Shown: positions 25,771 through 38,300 of the stretch, piece after piece | How the letters are laid out: each line of letters begins with the position of its first letter | Numbering within the stretch: position 1 is the first letter of the stretch | Origin: Nectonema munidae | Taxonomy: Eukaryota > Nematomorpha > Nectonematoida > Nectonematidae | Length of the DNA: 64,000 bases | Direction of reading: 5' to 3' | Assembly (NCBI GenBank): GCA_030549495.1 | Contig: JAUIRK010001041.1 | Span: 1,612,001-1,676,000, forward strand | Made by a program: the position numbers and the translations under genes | Notes under the pieces: generated by a model | The model's input: only the letters and a program-made list of their open reading frames with translations | Told to the model about the DNA's origin: nothing | Database searches by the model: none

Positions 25771-27951
25771 CAGGCCTGCGTTTAGAATTTTTTTTTCAGC
25801 GGTCATAAGTTTTATTACTAATTCATATGTACTTTGATGTGTATATTTCAAAAATAATATTCATTTTTAACAATCCCCTCTAGATTTTGAACAAAAGATG
25901 TTTTTATATACTTGAAATAACAATGCTGACCTTCTGTAAAGTTGCAAAAAACAAAAAGAAAAATAAAGTAGTCTTACAAAAAATTATTCAAATTAATTTA
26001 ATATTTTATTATATATTTATTTTAAATAAGAAAATAATATATTTTGGTAAAAAAGAAGATTTTATAGACTTTCTTTTATAATTTTCTGATGGAAAGTCTC
26101 TTTTCAAACACCAACAATAATCATCTAGCATATTGATGTCCCATCTACCTTGATATCTCTCTTCCATGCACTTCAAATCTTGATGAAATCTTTCCCCTTG
26201 CTCTTCGCTATAATCTCCACAATTATCTGGGAAATAGTCCAGGTGCGATCGCAAAAAATGTAGTTTTATTGACATCCTGACTCGCAAAATTTGAAAGTTT
26301 ATAATGAGCGTTTCTACTATATTTTCATAATCAATACTTTTATGATTCCCTAAAAATTAAGTGTAAGAGATTTGAAAGCTTCCATGCATTTTTTTCATTT
26401 TCTGTCATGATTAATAAAAGGATATCATCTTTCATTAACATCCTTATTTGACAACCATCAAAAATTCCAGCATTGATTTTAGCATCGCTAACTTTTGGAA
26501 ACTTTTTTGCTAAATAAAAAAAACCTGGCTTTCTTTATTCAATGCTCTCACAAAGCTTCTCATCAATCCCAATTTAATGTGCAGCGGAGGAAAAAGAACT
26601 TTTTGAGGATCAACTAAATTTTGATTTATAACATTGAAAGTTCCAATCGTGAAGTTTTCTCTTTTTGGCCATTCTTTTTTATTAAAATGTAGTGCATCAG
26701 CTCTGCTGTCCCATTAACACAAAAAGCATGGATATTTAATATACCCATTTTTCATTCCTAAAATTATTGACAAAACTTTTAAGTCGCCACAAATTTTCCA
26801 ATTATGATCTTTGTAATTTATGGCTTCAAGCAAGTCTTTCATTGTTTCATAGCTCTCTTTTAATTGAACAGAATGGGCTACAGGAACTGAACCAAGCTTG
26901 TTTTTTATGTGCAGCAATACAGCCTTCAAACTTTTAATAGATGCATCAATAAAATGTCTCCATTCTTCTGATATATACACTGAGCCTAAAGATTCTATTA
27001 AACCCCTTACATTCACGCAATGGACTAGGGCATTGTTATGACTGACTGTAAAAAATTTTCTAAATTCTTCTTCTCTGTTTCTGTACCAATAATACGTTGT
27101 ATTTGAAGCCAATAAATGATTTTCTGAAAGTCTTGAACCTAAAAGCTGAGCAGACACTTTTGATAAACCCAAGTCTCTCACTAAATCATTGAGCTGATGT
27201 TGTTTTAAGGGAGTAGGAGCACTTCGTTTGGATGTAGAAGGCTCAAACAAATTGAAGTTTCTTTTTTCTTCTTCTTCTTCTGAACCAGTGTCACTAAAGG
27301 TGTCACTTTCCCGAACTCTTGGAACAGGTAAATCTGCACCATGTGGAATGGGTCTTTTTGCAGAAGGAAGATCAGGATAAACAATGCAGTGCTTGTTTTT
27401 TCTATTTATTCCATTTAAATTGGTGAAGCAGAAATAACCGTCAGATGTATGATCCTTACCTTCACGCCATTGCATTGGGATACCAAAAAGAAGAGATCTC
27501 TTTTTACCCTTTCTCCAGTATCTCAAATTCTCAACACAAGACTTGCAACAATAATGAGGGGCAAAACTTTTATCTTGATCGCCCAATTTCATGCCAAAAT
27601 AGACATAGTATGTAGATTTAATAAATTTGTAATTCGTAAACTTTGTCCAGTCAGCATTACTTGTCCACAAATGTAACAAAACTTATTAGAATCGTTTTTA
27701 CACTTTCTATTCATTTCAATTTATAAAAATATTAAAACAAGAAATTTATACATTGAAAAAATAAAAACAAATGAAAAACATTTTGCTCAAAATTTTGATA
27801 TTAAAAAAATATTTCAACCTGCGTTTGAAAAAAATACGAGGTGATGGACAAAAATTATAATTAAATTTAAGTTTATCATACTAAAATATGGTAAAAACAG
27901 CCATCAAAGTTTTGACCGCAAAAATAGCGCAGCAGAATATTTTTAGGCTGT
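25771..27951 (-). mobile_element. Element encoding an unnamed zinc-ribbon, possibly DDE-type protein
   Basis: Minus-strand coding begins at an ATG at 27712-27714 (MNRKCKNDSNKFCYICGQ) and runs, with breaks, to about 26010. Visible blocks in order: CYICG; a Cys/His cluster APHYCCKSCVENLRYW; CIVYPDLPSAKRPIPHGADL; a Ser/Glu-rich linker; LNDLVRDLGLSKVSAQLLG; YYWYRNREEEFRKFF; WKICGDLKV with PCFLC; then 26009-26287, SIKLHFLRSHLDYFPDN and EEQGERFHQDLKCMEERYQG. I remember this protein type as an unnamed, multicopy family in arthropod and Hydra genomes. The Asp of CGDLK, the following CFLC and the Glu/His-Asp of GERFHQD resemble the last part of a DDE transposase. Tentative ends share AAAAT and GCGGTCA (about 25800 and complement of 27910). 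The copy is broken in several places. A second copy lies at 62523. Confidence 0.75.
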
Positions 27952-29371
27952 AATGCTCACTTACAACAAAAATGATTTTTCTCTGTTAAAAATATGATTC
28001 TTTTTGAGTCCTTCAATGAAATCATTATAAGATTTAGCAGAACTTGTTTCAAAAATAGTGGTTGCGTTGTGTACATCAAAATTTAGTTGAAATTTATAAG
28101 AATAAAAACTCTCTTTGAAACTTATCTGGATAATTTATCTAAAAATAGAACCAGTGTTCACTTAAATCACATGTGCATTTAGAAGTGAGATGGGGCGAGG
28201 GACCCCTCCCTCAACTTTCATAACTTCTGAGGGTATCAATGTTTATTACAATCCATTTTAGTTCGAATTTCTTACACAAAGTTGTACTGCAGGAGAAAAC
28301 TTGGAATGCTAAAACATTGATTGACATGTTAATTGCGTATGACCAATATTTTACAGCTTTATTCTATTTTATGCGTTATGTCATAAAATTTTGATGAATA
28401 ATGATAAATATTTTTTATATTCTCAGTTTTAAAATATTTTAATATTTATAATTTTAGTTACTTTCCCCACCTTAAAATTGAGGCAAGGTGTTTCGTTAAC
28501 ATTTTAGCATCTACAAACTCCCAGGAAAACTGTTGAAAATCCTGCTCTAGATAGATATTCATTTTCCAAAAAAATCCATTTTGGAAAAAAAAATTAAATT
28601 TTTAAAACATTAATATAAGTAGAAGTATTTTTTGGATGCATCCCGTATTAGATTTTGTCAGAGAACGTTAGTTATGTGTGTAAGTGTGTGTGTGTGTATG
28701 TTTGTCAAAAGAAATCATTTATTCGATAACTAAATCAAACAGCGTTCTTCATTAAAATTCATAAAAGTTGAACAAAATAGCCAAAAATCAGGACAATTTG
28801 TTTGCGTGCTCACATCAATCTTCATTCACTCCAGTCTTTCTCCCTTAAAAAAGAATAAAGCAGTTCCTCTTTGTCTTGTCTAGTTAGCTCTTAACTTTTT
28901 AAAATATGCTGCATCACAATTCAGAAACATTTAAAATATATAGGATATGAGTGTGTGCATATTCAAGCTGCAAAATCAATATTACTTCTCACAGAGAAAT
29001 GTATCAAACAAAGAATCACTAATACTACTACTACACACATTATTGTACAGTAGAGCTTAGTCGGCAAGTCTTAATAGCGCACATTTCCCATTAAATTCAA
29101 TAATTCATATATGTACTCCAATGAATACTGTTTTGTACTCCCGGCTATGCGCGTCAAATCATACTTATTTTTCACATCCAATGCCATCATCATTCATGCC
29201 ATGATCATTTGAATCCTCCGCGGTGTGTACTAAATGCAAACCGGTCTAAAGCCATCAACCTTGTTCTAACTCCCACACTTGATTCCACTCTTACTGACGA
29301 CACTTTGATCCACGCTATTCTTCACACTAGACATGTTGTTGGCGTTGGGAGGGAGAAAAAAAACATTTATA
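27952..29371. other. Upstream flank of the CUB/LDLa gene
   Basis: AT-rich, with a degenerate GT-repeat tract near 28675-28710 and no recognised gene. The region directly before 29372 should contain the promoter and 5' UTR of the CUB/LDLa gene, but no clear TATA or initiator could be chosen. Confidence 0.35.
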
Positions 29372-32300
29372 ATGATGATGATGATGCTTCTTTTCATTTT
29401 TTGTACGCAAAAGGAAGAAAACTTTTTCGTTTCTCTACTGAGTAAAGGGGATGATGTGTCTGTTGGTTTCCCAGTGAATGCATCAATTTCTTCGTCCTCA
29501 TCCACGCACGATGACGAGTACCAATTTTGTAGTGAGTATTGGAAGTTTTTGTGCAGCAATGGAAGATGTATCAGTCAAAAGTATTACTGTGATGGCTTGG
29601 ACTCTTGTGGGGATAACAGCGATGAAATTAGCTGCAGCAGTATGATTATAATTTTTGGCACTCTCCTTTTTACGTCTTTCCCCCAAATATGCTTTGCATG
29701 AAAATGAAATATTTATACAATATTTTAACTAGCATGAATTAGTTAGCTATAGTTAGTTCATTGCAAAGCACCCTCCCTCCCACGCTTTCGTCAAGTTTAG
29801 TCTTTGTGCAACAGTTTTTTAAATGAGTAATATTCCTTCTTTCTATCGCAATATGTACGCGGAGTATGGTTATGTAAGTTAATGAATTTCTCCCTCCTAT
29901 AATTCAATTTCCTATCATAAAATGTTCATTTTTACAAATATTTAATATTTTTAATGCTTAAAAATTTGAAAATAGAAAAAATAAAGTGGCCATTTCTTTA
30001 TTTACTAGAGCTATACTCGTTAGCTCACGTTGCTCATACATATATTAAATGTATTGTATCAATGAGAATAGTGGAAAATGAGCGACTCTTAGCCAATCAG
30101 ATCCAAGATTTTCGACAGTTTATTTGAATAATTGCAACTAATTCAAAAGTCTTCCAATATAAATGGCTGAATTATTATTCATTCAAAAATTGTATCCAAT
30201 CAGATTAAGGAATTTTACTCTTTAAATATATAATATAGAATGTGTTGATTGAAATTTTTTGAAATTAGGTTAAATGTAAGGTAACGGTAAAGGTACCGTG
30301 GGGTGTTTTCATCGAGAAGGCACAATTGCGCCGCTTGTATCGAACTATGAAGAAAGTAGGCTTGATGCAGGATCGAACCCAAGACTATGAGTTATCGAAA
30401 CCCAGTATCTAACCAACCTTACTCACGCCCCCGTAGAAATGCTTGAAAATATCTTCTAGACCCAATGAAAAATAAACAAATCGTGAGAGCAATGCGTTTT
30501 AAATAAGTACACAAGGAAATATGAATCGTAAACGATGAAATCAGTAAGCACTGTATTCATGCCAGGATAGTTTGGTTGCTATGAGATATTTCCGCTTTCA
30601 AAAAATATACGAAGAGGATAACAAATTTTTCATATGTGAACACGTGAAACGGCTTCATACGCACAATGTTCATTTTTTGTAATGTAATCTTTCAAAAAAT
30701 TTCTATAGTTTAAGATCACTTAAAAAATTTTAAAGCTCCTTGAAACAAAATAAATGAAAAACGAAAATTAATTGTTTATTTATATAATCAAATTATAAAT
30801 TATTTTAAGTTAAACAAATTATATTATAAATTGGTAGATGTCCTGGTGATTGAAACTTGCTCTTTTGATACAGTCGTCCCGCTTTCTCTGTCATCTGTCC
30901 AGTTAGGGAAGAATGCTTTTTCGATGGATGCGATAGCGACGACCTAAAATAAATTAAAAACAAATCATAGTGATTACCAAAGGACTAACTGAGCAAACAC
31001 CTGACTAACTGTCTATATCAGGAACTAACAAACAAACAAACAAAAAACTAATTTACACTATTGAAAAGGTATTTGTTATACTAACTCCGGGTTCCCCCTC
31101 CTTGTCAACTTCATGGACCACTAGACACATAGTTTCAAATTTTCGAATCAGTAATATGAATTAAAAAAAAATTAAATATATTTATTTAGTAAATGGCTAA
31201 CACATTTGTACTTAAAACGTTGAAAAAATGGACTTTTAATTGAAAAATATTGACCTATTTTAAATATGATTATATTTTTATTCAGCGATATTAATGAAAT
31301 ATTAGTTGAATTTTCTCACATAGTTAGAGAATGTGTTATCAAATATAACATAATTTTTCTCCGTTATAAAATTGATACTTTAATTTCAATTAATTCATTG
31401 AACATTAAATTTCAGTCCACTTTGTCTTTTTTGGAACTTTTTATTTTTATTTTTTCAAATTCAAAAAGTTTAACTCCTCAACTCGATTTTCAGATTGTTG
31501 AGTCCTTTAACATTTTAGGCCTTGTTATTGATACAAAACTTAACTGGAGAACTCATAGATTTCATGGAGAACTTATAGATTTCATGTATTAGCTAAATGA
31601 AATTCTGTTATTGGAAAATTAAAGTCTTTCAAAAATTTACTGCCTTTAAAAATAAAAATCATGATTTATATGTCACTTTTTGTTCCCCACCTTACCTACA
31701 GCGTTGAAAACTGGGGTTACTCAAACTGTAACAATATTATTTCAACACAGAAAAAAACAATTCGTCTCATTTTTAACAAGCGTCGTCTTTTTTCCACCTC
31801 CGGACTTTTCACACATTTTCTCAAATTTGAACATCTCTATGAACTTCGTTTGGCCCTTTTTGTTTGTAAAATTTTTCAATTGTTATGGTTTATTACAAAC
31901 GATTTCATCCAGAACTATTCCCTACGTAACTCAACTTCTTTTTCTCTTCCAATGTACAGACTCAATAAATCAATTACTTCTTTAAAGTTTAGAATTTGTA
32001 AACTATGGAATAATCATATTTATTTGTGAGATATTTTGTTCCTTCATTCTTTTCAATTTCGCATCACATATTTATCCTATTTTTCTTCAATTTTTACTTT
32101 AATCGGGTAATTGTCCAGGGGCAGGATACCACGGGTTCTTATGAGCCTCTTTCAGCCATCCTATACATACTTTCCTTTTCTTACAAATCTCACAAATTCT
32201 ATCTTTCATAATTTTATTTCCTTATTTAATTCATTTTTGACTCTGTTATATCTCTGTGGTGTGGGTTTGTATGAAATAAATTCTTCGTCTTCTTCTTCTT

Positions 32301-35300
32301 CTTGTTCAGATGAAATCTGCCGTTGCGGGAAGCGGAAAGAGGAGCAGAAGATGAAAAATTCATTGCTCAAAGAATTTATTGGAATACAAGTGTTATAGTT
32401 TTCTATACTTATTTATCTCTTTCAACTTTTATCCATGACTTCTCAGCAACATTTTCTTTATATAAATATTATTCATAAAAGCAGTGATTTAAGTGTAGGA
32501 AAATTCCGAAAAATTTCGCAAACAGATGTTTGCAAGAAATCTTTATAGCATAACCCCTATTTGTTTGCTCACATTTTCATCTTCTTTAGTGGTTGCTCAA
32601 CTTTATGTTTATTTGATATCAAAAAATTCGATAAAATTCTATCTATCTCTTCATTTTGTGATTTTAATTTGTAATTGAATTTCATACTTCTTTGTTCCAG
32701 TTGTTTTCTCTTCAAATGACATTTTTCTACTTATTTGGTTATTTATGTAAAGCAGTTTTGGATTAAACCAAAGCTTCTTTTCTTCCTTTCCCTCAAAAGT
32801 GGAGGAATTTTTAAAAAATTTAACTTGAATGAAAAATCCAAAATTATTCAAAACTAAAAAATGAAATTTATTTTTCTAAAAGAAATTAAAATAATATCTT
32901 TTGAAAACTGTTAGAAACGATGGAATAACATAATATGTAGTATTTAGTACCTTTAAATAACCAGATTCAGCATCCAAAGGTCGTCTACTTTTTTTGGAAC
33001 TTATTCGCATTCAAGTTTAAGATATGCGGATCATTGCTTGAGTTAAAGGCTCTTTATATTAAATTATTTAATATTGTCTGATTTTTCTGGGATGAATCAT
33101 ATGTTGCAAAGTACTTTTATATGAAATTACGTAATTTTTTCTCAATTTTCTGGTATCAAATGCGTAAACACTTTCAGTCCGAATGGGATCCGGTGGTCCC
33201 ATATAATAAAAATCGTGTTCGCTAAGTTATACAAACAATCATTCAAAATTAGCCTGCAGATATAGTTTCCAAAAATCTGTCCCTTAACACAAGAAAAGTC
33301 AACTTTAAAAACTTTTGGATTGGATACGACCACAACATTAAAGTTAAAAATAATACAATTTCAATTGCTATAAAATATATACAAAATTTTATTTTACTTT
33401 AAAAAATAGATCAAGTGGAGGGAGAATCATAATTAAGTGTAAATTATAAAAAAATTAATAGAATTAGTAAAAAGTCTCTATTAAAAATTTCTTAATAGAT
33501 AAATTTCGAGCACTATAGTGATCAATAGAACCCAATCCCAGCAATTCTAGAAATCCTAAATTAACCTAGCAAATCATCACACTTCTCTTCCCTTTGGTAG
33601 TTAAGATATGTTAGTGAGCATAGTGGTGGAAAACTTATCTTTTGGAAAATTTTGAATAAAGACTTTCTACTATTTTCATTAACTATTTTTACTTTGAAAA
33701 AATAAATACTTATAATATTTTAATGTTTTAAAAGTATCACAAATCTCTATATCCAGAGTTATTACTTTTTTTAAGCGCTATCTTATCGGTTCTATAGAAA
33801 TCGTGTGAAACATCAGCGTAAAACTTTAATTTATCTTAATTTACGAAATTTACATTAAAGCTTTCATCTTTTAATTGATTGGTTTAATTTTTTTTATATG
33901 AAATTATTTAATGTTTTCTGTTGTTTTGGGATGAATCGGGCCAACTGTGTCTTTATTTTTAGAGTGCAATAAAACGCTCTTGGCGTATCAAATGTCAGAA
34001 GTCTTGTTCAGTCCTAAATTCGATGCGAGTGAGGTAGCAAACTCAACCTGCCAATACACGATAAAGACGAAAAACAATGTTGATGACGTCATTGTCATTC
34101 ATTTTTCCTCTTTTGAGATCGGGAAGCTTGAGGGAATCGAGTGCAAGAATGGATTCTTCCAGATAATTGATGGCGTTCATCACAGTACTCCTGCTGGCAA
34201 GATTTGTGGAAAGCAAGCTTATCCAATGACTTTCTATTCAGAATTCAACGAAGTCACGCTCATCTACATCAAAAGTTCCAAAAACTTCATCAATCAATTC
34301 AGCATCAGGTAGATTAATTTTTCTCCCATCTTTCTTACATAAGTTTTTCCATGCAATGAAATTTAGATATTCTGCAATAAAGAGAAGTGACTTGGACATT
34401 AGATACAGCGACGATTCCAAAACGATTCAAACACATATGTCAAAAATAAATGGAACATATTGTAATACAGTGATACAAGATTGTGAATGGCCGACCTGTA
34501 AAATACAGTCTCCGGGTTATCCTGGCTTTTATTTGCCAAATCTCAACTGCTCATACACCATCACATCTTCCATTTCTCATCATCAGGTAATGATCGTGCT
34601 CCCATCTTTCAACGCGTTATGTAATAACTCCAAATTTAACTTTCTTCCTTTCAGATTGAGCTTTTTTAACCAAAATTTCTCTTCAATCAAAATAAGATCT
34701 GGATTTTTAGGCCCCCGTAAAATTCATCGCATCAAATCCCTCGAGGGTAAATTCGTGGAATGGAAAATTTAAGTTTTTGGAACTTTTGTATACTTCATAA
34801 TTATAGAAGTAAATTTTATATTCTTTAGTTTATTTTTTCGAAAAATTTATTTTTTTTTATTCTTTTTAGATTTTTTATTTTGAAAAATTTAATTTATTTT
34901 TTTTTTTTAATTACATAAAGTTTTGTGTACAAAGTGTTAATCAATTTATCTTATTTTTCGAAAAGCCATTGTTTGTGTGTGTGTGTATAAAACAGTCTTT
35001 CAATTAGTGTTTCTTTTCAGCTTTACAGAGATCCTAGGATTGCGCATTAATTTTTGACTATTTTTACTCTAGCAAATATATTTGTTTCTCTGGATTTATC
35101 AATTTTTAATTTTATTTTTTAAAAACAAAAATTTATATTTTATGTATTTGATTTTTATCATTAAAGTTACACTAATTAAAGAATAGTTTTCTCCGGTTTT
35201 TTAATACTTCCTTTCTTTATACTTACTTACATCATCTATAAGAAATCAGTATCATTTAAGAAATGTTTATACTATACATCTTAATCAATTTTGTTTCGAT

Positions 35301-38300
35301 CAAAAAAGTATATAGTATACTCTCGTTTACTCGAAGCTCAACGGTCTTGGCCAAACACTTTGAGTTATCGTGAGTTTGACTTAAAAAAACTTGGACTCAA
35401 ATCTGCTAAATTTTCTAGGAAAAAAGTTGAAAAAAAAGTCTGATGTTTTGAGTTTATTTTGTAAGAACATAATAGTGCCTTATTGGGTTGAAAAACATAC
35501 TCTATTGTCAAAGTTTTTGGTAGGAGGAGAGGTACTTGTGGAAAGAAATTTACTATTGTAAAAAAGAAACTTAAATATTATGTAATAATATTTCTAAAAA
35601 TTAGTTCTAATAATAATGAACATTTTAGCATAATCAAAAATGCCTGTTTCCTCATATGAGTTATCAGAATTTCTTCAATAACTTCTACCTTAACTTTTGC
35701 CTCTCTATATGAAATATAAATATCAATTTTAAGAATTTTCAGTAAGATATTCAGTGGCGGATAGAAGGGGGAGGCCCCCGCGGCCTTGGCCCCCTACCAA
35801 GGACGCAGGTTTGTCAGGAAGAAATTGTAATTACAACTAATAATTATTATATCAGCGATTCACATATAGAGCCAAAATATATAGGCTTTTAAATATAAAT
35901 ATAATTTGTATGAATGAATATATATAAAATCTATATAGTTTTCAGCAATTTTGATTTTATTAACATGTGTTGATGTTGAATACTTTCAAGATTTTAATAC
36001 GTGTAGGTTTGTGCTTTCATTCATAAAAAATTCATATTATCGAACATGACATCGAAATATTTTCACAAAAAGGAAATACCGATTAAATGTTTTTTAAAGA
36101 AACACTGTTTTTTCAAAACTCTCAAATAAATCTCTTGATTTCTTTTTTTATTGAAAATTCAAAACGAAGACTTGTTTGATTTTTTTAAATCAAATGACTT
36201 CTTAGAAACAACGTTTAAAAATCATTGATTGATGATGATAATGATGAAAAAAAAATCTTTTTCTTTGCGATTCTTTCCACTCTACTAAGTGTATTTTCTT
36301 CTATTTTTTTTTCAAAGAATAACATCCATTTGCCTTTCTGTGGATTTTACTAAATTATTGTCTTACTCTAAATAAACGGACTTTTTAAAACGTTTTTTAT
36401 AGAATTTTTCAATCTTCTCTTGTTTATAATTGGTCTCGTGTTGGCCTGACTAAAAAAGTAGAGGTAAAGTATCGGAGAGGGCTCAAGGAACGTAGGGAGA
36501 AAAAGGCAGTCCAGAGATCTTGGGAAAGCAAGATTATGGCGAAGAACCGGAAAAAGGGGGAAAAAAAATGACTCGTTCAGTCAAAAATTTCTTTCCTCTA
36601 ATTGAAACTCAATAAAAGTTTTTTTACTCTTATTAGTTACTTTTGGGTTTTGTGGCAAACCTCAGAAAATAGGAATTTTGACAATCCGTCATCTAAATGG
36701 AAGAAAATATTGGATTTTGTTTACAAGAAAGGATATTGCTCAATCTTCGTCAACATCTAATGGACCATTAAACATTACGCTTTCAATAAACACTAAGGAA
36801 CAGTCAGTGTTGGAAGAAAATGACATTGCTAGTGCTTTATTCTACCCTGGTGGACCAAGTAAAATGCCAGATGGTGATAAACTTTATTTATTTTAACAAG
36901 TTGTTTGTACAACATGTGCAACATCATCCTGGCCTCGTGAGATGAATAGAAGTGGAAAGACAAGGCGAATAACACCATTTTGTTTTGAAACATATTCGTG
37001 GCTGACATATTCAACGCATTTGGATAAGTTGTTTTGTCATTTTTATGTTTTTTTCCACCAGAAAATGTCGTCATGTCAACGATATCAGCTAGGCAACTAG
37101 TGACAGTGCCATGTAGACGTTTTGGGAGATTGACTGACCAGAAGGGATATCTGTATCATCATAACAAAGCCAACTTTCATACATCTGCAAAACTTGCTGC
37201 TTGGATTTTCGGCTCCGCACCTCTGAACCAGCACGTGCAGTGGACAGTCTGTTGAGTTCTGCCCTGTCAAAAAAAGAGAGAAGACAATCGAGTGATAATA
37301 AAGAGCATCACCGAAGTGATTCTTTTGTGTGGTAGGATGGGACTGCCGTTGCAGGGACATCGAGATAACAGGCATTTAGATCTTCCAGTATCAATTAATA
37401 AAATTGTCACAGACGAGGGTGTTTGTTTCGGTTCAATGATTCAGCTGTATCCCTAGACTCTATCAAAAGCAGCTGCATCAAAAATGCGCAGAACGAACTT
37501 GTATCATGTATGGCGATTATGATTCCGTGTATAATTTCTGAAATTTTATCTGTCATCGCTGATGAAACAACTGATCTGTCGCACAAAACTCAACTTTCTG
37601 TCAGTGTAAGTTACTTGAAGGATAATGTAATCATAGAACGCTTCTTAGAATTTCTGAATCCAGATTCATTGAGTGGGGGAGGGGGGGGGGGGGGGGAGAG
37701 AGACTTGCAACAGAAATATTTTGTGCTGGTCTAGATCCAACTTGCTTATGGGGAAAACGCAGAAATCAAGCAACGTTGTGTAAATCAACTCTAGTGATAG
37801 CTTCTGAAATACTAGAGATTGGAAATGCATTTGGAGTTTTCGGCAGCTTAGACAAGTTCTTCAGCTTGAATGCTGTAAGAACAAAAACATTGAAGGAAGC
37901 TATCAATGCAGTGAACGATATCGCATTAAATATTGACTCAAAGTCCCATGCCAAACACTTTGGGTGGAAAAGCATGAAGCTCTTCACACAGCATATATCC
38001 TGTATTCTGTTGTGTTCAGGTGCTGTAAGTCATGAGCCAAGAGGAATCTTTGTCATCTATAGATGCAAGCAGCTTGCTTGCCTCTTTGGCTAAATCAGAG
38101 TTTGTTATAGCGTTGACTATAATGAACAATGTGATGACTGTTGTTAACAAGAAGCTGGCTATTGCTTTACAGTGAGGATCAAATGCTCTATTTTCAGCTA
38201 TAAGCCATGTGTGCACTATCAAGGAACTGCTTCAGGGAGAAACAATGAAGCACAGTTCCAGAAGATCTTTGGGAAAGCCCAAGATTTATATGGCGAAGAA

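Noticed and set aside
29266-29686. Minus-strand open frames over the first CUB/LDLa exon
   Set aside because: Antisense shadows of an exon with a canonical LDLa module on the plus strand.
32307-32398. Possible extra exon of the CUB/LDLa gene after CTTGTTCAG
   Set aside because: It lies in the LINE microsatellite tail, has no Cys-module features, and exons 29639 and 33963 already agree in phase and domain order.
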